Assembly (NCBI GenBank): GCA_021797025.1
Contig: JAKAAK010000051.1
Location: forward strand, 1-15,080
Source: Thermoplasmata archaeon
GTDB lineage: Archaea; Thermoplasmatota; Thermoplasmata; Thermoplasmatales; Thermoplasmataceae
Direction of reading: 5' to 3'
Length of the DNA: 15,080 bases
Each line of letters begins with the position of its first letter. Positions within the stretch are counted from its first letter, which is position 1. Positions 14,530 through 15,080 of the stretch are shown piece after piece. Under the pieces are notes generated by a model, which was given only the letters and a program-made list of their open reading frames with translations, searched no databases and was not told the origin of the DNA. The position numbers were made by a program, and so were the translations under genes.

Positions 14530-14760
14530 ATGGTAAAAGTTATTTCCATAAGCGATGACGTGTATAAAAGATTAAAAAATATCAAGGGAGAGAAATCATT
14601 TTCGGAAATTTTGACAGATTTATTAAACAGCGAAAAGGTAAATCCAAAACTTCTGCAAAAGTACTTTAAGATCTTAAGTAATGAAGAATCAGATAAATTA
14701 GAAAAGGACACCAATGAAGGCAGAAAGAGATCAGTTTCCCGGGGTTCGAATGATTATTGA
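14530..14760 (+). CDS. vapB: VapB-type antitoxin (COG1753-like)
   Basis: This 76-residue protein starts MVKVISISDDVYKRLKNIKGEKSFSEIL, the pattern of the archaeal VapB antitoxins of the COG1753 type: a short beta strand followed by helices that form a DNA-binding dimer. The C-terminal half is a charged helical tail (NEESDKLEKDTNEGRKR) of the kind that wraps around and blocks the toxin active site. It would neutralise VapC and repress its own promoter. The reading frame is intact, with a leaderless-type TATA box and palindromic operator candidate upstream. It overlaps the vapC start by 11 bp. The local DNA is visibly more AT-rich than the genes to the left, as is common for mobile toxin-antitoxin modules. 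Its toxin partner is truncated, so the antitoxin may now be an orphan. Confidence 0.85.
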   Translation: MVKVISISDDVYKRLKNIKGEKSFSEILTDLLNSEKVNPKLLQKYFKILSNEESDKLEKDTNEGRKRSVSRGSNDY

Positions 14761-14962
14761 CACCAATATTTTTATTGACATATTCAGAGGGAATGTGAGA
14801 ACATTAGATTATATAAATAATTTAAATGAAAGCATCACAACTACAATAATTAATGAATATGAATTACTGAGAGAAAATGATAAAATAAAAAATATTTTTG
14901 AAAGCATTCCAGTTTATAACTTTTGTAACAATGAAGCTAGGGAAGCTGCGGAGATATTATGA
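14750..14962 (+). pseudogene. vapC: VapC toxin, PIN-domain N-terminal half (truncated)
   Basis: The frame begins MIIDTNIFIDIFRGN, the standard start of VapC ribonucleases, with catalytic D4, and has the second acidic position in YELL (E38). VapC toxins are Mg2+-dependent endonucleases of about 125-140 residues that usually cut tRNA or rRNA. This frame stops after 70 residues at NEAREAAEIL, where family members continue with a basic helix and the downstream conserved aspartates (DxxIAA and the TxN/D region). Without these the four-acid active site cannot form. Bases after the TGA at 14960-14962 show no continuing PIN-like frame. An alternative start at 14714 would only add 12 residues at the N-terminus. 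A recombinase gene begins 47 bp beyond the stop, so insertion of a mobile element is the simplest cause of the truncation. Confidence 0.75.
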
Positions 14963-14978
14963 ATAATTTCAATAACCA

Positions 14979-14987
14979 TTTATATAA
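14979..14987 (+). promoter_or_regulatory. TATA-like promoter of the recombinase gene
   Basis: TTTATATAA is centred 27 nt before the ATG at 15010, matching the leaderless promoters elsewhere in the window. It lies in a 47-bp AT-rich gap after the vapC stop that probably belongs to the left end of the mobile element. Confidence 0.45.
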
Positions 14988-15009
14988 TTAATATATTATA
15001 ATAATAACT

Positions 15010-15080
15010 ATGAAGGCTAATGATGTATTAAACCTGCTACGCATTTCCAGAAAAACACTTCATGTATATGCTTCAACAGG
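15010..15080 (+). CDS. tnpA: IS607-family serine recombinase (TnpA), N-terminal fragment
   Basis: The first 23 codons before the window edge read MKANDVLNLLRISRKTLHVYAST followed by a probable Gly. This matches the MerR-like helix-turn-helix that opens IS607-family transposases (typically MKxxEVLxLLxISRxTLxxYxxxG), in which it precedes a resolvase-type serine recombinase catalytic domain. Such elements usually carry tnpB, an RNA-guided nuclease gene, directly downstream; that would lie outside this window. The assignment rests on a short stretch, so a plain MerR-like or other resolvase-type regulator remains possible. Position supports mobility: the start is 47 bp after the point where vapC is cut off. 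A TATA-like box 27 nt upstream suggests a leaderless transcript. Confidence 0.7.
   Translation, partial: MKANDVLNLLRISRKTLHVYAST

Larger units (their letters stand above)
14957..15080 (+). mobile_element. Probable left end of an IS607-type insertion element
   Basis: The vapC similarity ends near 14959, and a probable IS607-type recombinase starts at 15010. IS607-family elements have no long terminal inverted repeats and make no target duplication, so the exact left boundary cannot be read from one side. I place it at or just before the vapC stop codon. The element continues beyond the window. Confidence 0.5.

Noticed and set aside
14963..15009. Possible continuation of vapC by frameshift after the stop codon
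   Set aside because: The three frames after 14962 give only Ile/Asn/Tyr-rich low-complexity codons and further stops, with none of the missing PIN-domain residues.
1..15080. CRISPR array or long repeats
   Set aside because: No regularly spaced repeat of 20 bp or more was seen; the only periodic element is the 7-bp CTATATA triplet.

Overview
The window looks like a chromosomal segment of a euryarchaeon of the Thermoplasmatales type (Thermoplasma/Ferroplasma/Acidiplasma/Cuniculiplasma-like). The archaeal assignment rests on a complete ABCE1 ribosome-recycling ATPase, TATA-like boxes about 20-27 nt before several start codons (leaderless transcripts), GGTGAT-type Shine-Dalgarno sites on internal operon genes, and AT-rich DNA with many ATA and AGG codons. 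The order-level placement is inference from protein flavour (lipoylated 2-oxoacid dehydrogenase, MFS carriers, a small conserved protein before ABCE1).

Layout. Positions 1-309 (+) hold the C-terminal end of a PduO-type cobalamin adenosyltransferase, converging on and overlapping lipB. Positions 293-6237 (-) form one tight six-gene operon read right to left: lipA, E1 alpha, E1 beta, E2, E3 (lpd), lipB. It encodes all catalytic subunits of a 2-oxoacid dehydrogenase complex plus the octanoyltransferase and lipoyl synthase that would make the cofactor on E2. The E1 subunits look most like the branched-chain type. Upstream on the same strand are folP (dihydropteroate synthase, 6318-7307) and an MFS carrier of phosphate-symporter type (7345-8751).

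A divergent intergenic region (8752-8940) separates these from a (+) pair: a 140-residue conserved-looking hypothetical and ABCE1 (9381-11153). Next is an MFS drug-efflux-type carrier (11230-12954) in an operon with a MarR regulator (12959-13393). The MarR gene overlaps tail-to-tail a zinc alcohol/polyol dehydrogenase (13374-14378, -).

The right edge is accessory DNA: a vapB antitoxin (14530-14760), a vapC toxin reading frame that stops halfway through the PIN domain (14750-14962), and, 47 bp later, the first 23 codons of what looks like an IS607-family serine recombinase (15010 to the end). The simplest reading is that an IS607-type element has split or truncated vapC.

Most regulatory structure lies in the short gaps: a perfect 9-bp inverted repeat before the hypothetical/ABCE1 pair, twin TATGCATA palindromes at the vapB start, three 9-bp-phased CTATATA repeats before the carrier at 8751, two ATTAACG repeats 20 bp apart before lipA, and a palindrome before the MFS/MarR operon. 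I saw no rRNA, tRNA or CRISPR array, and no gene-free stretch over about 190 bp.
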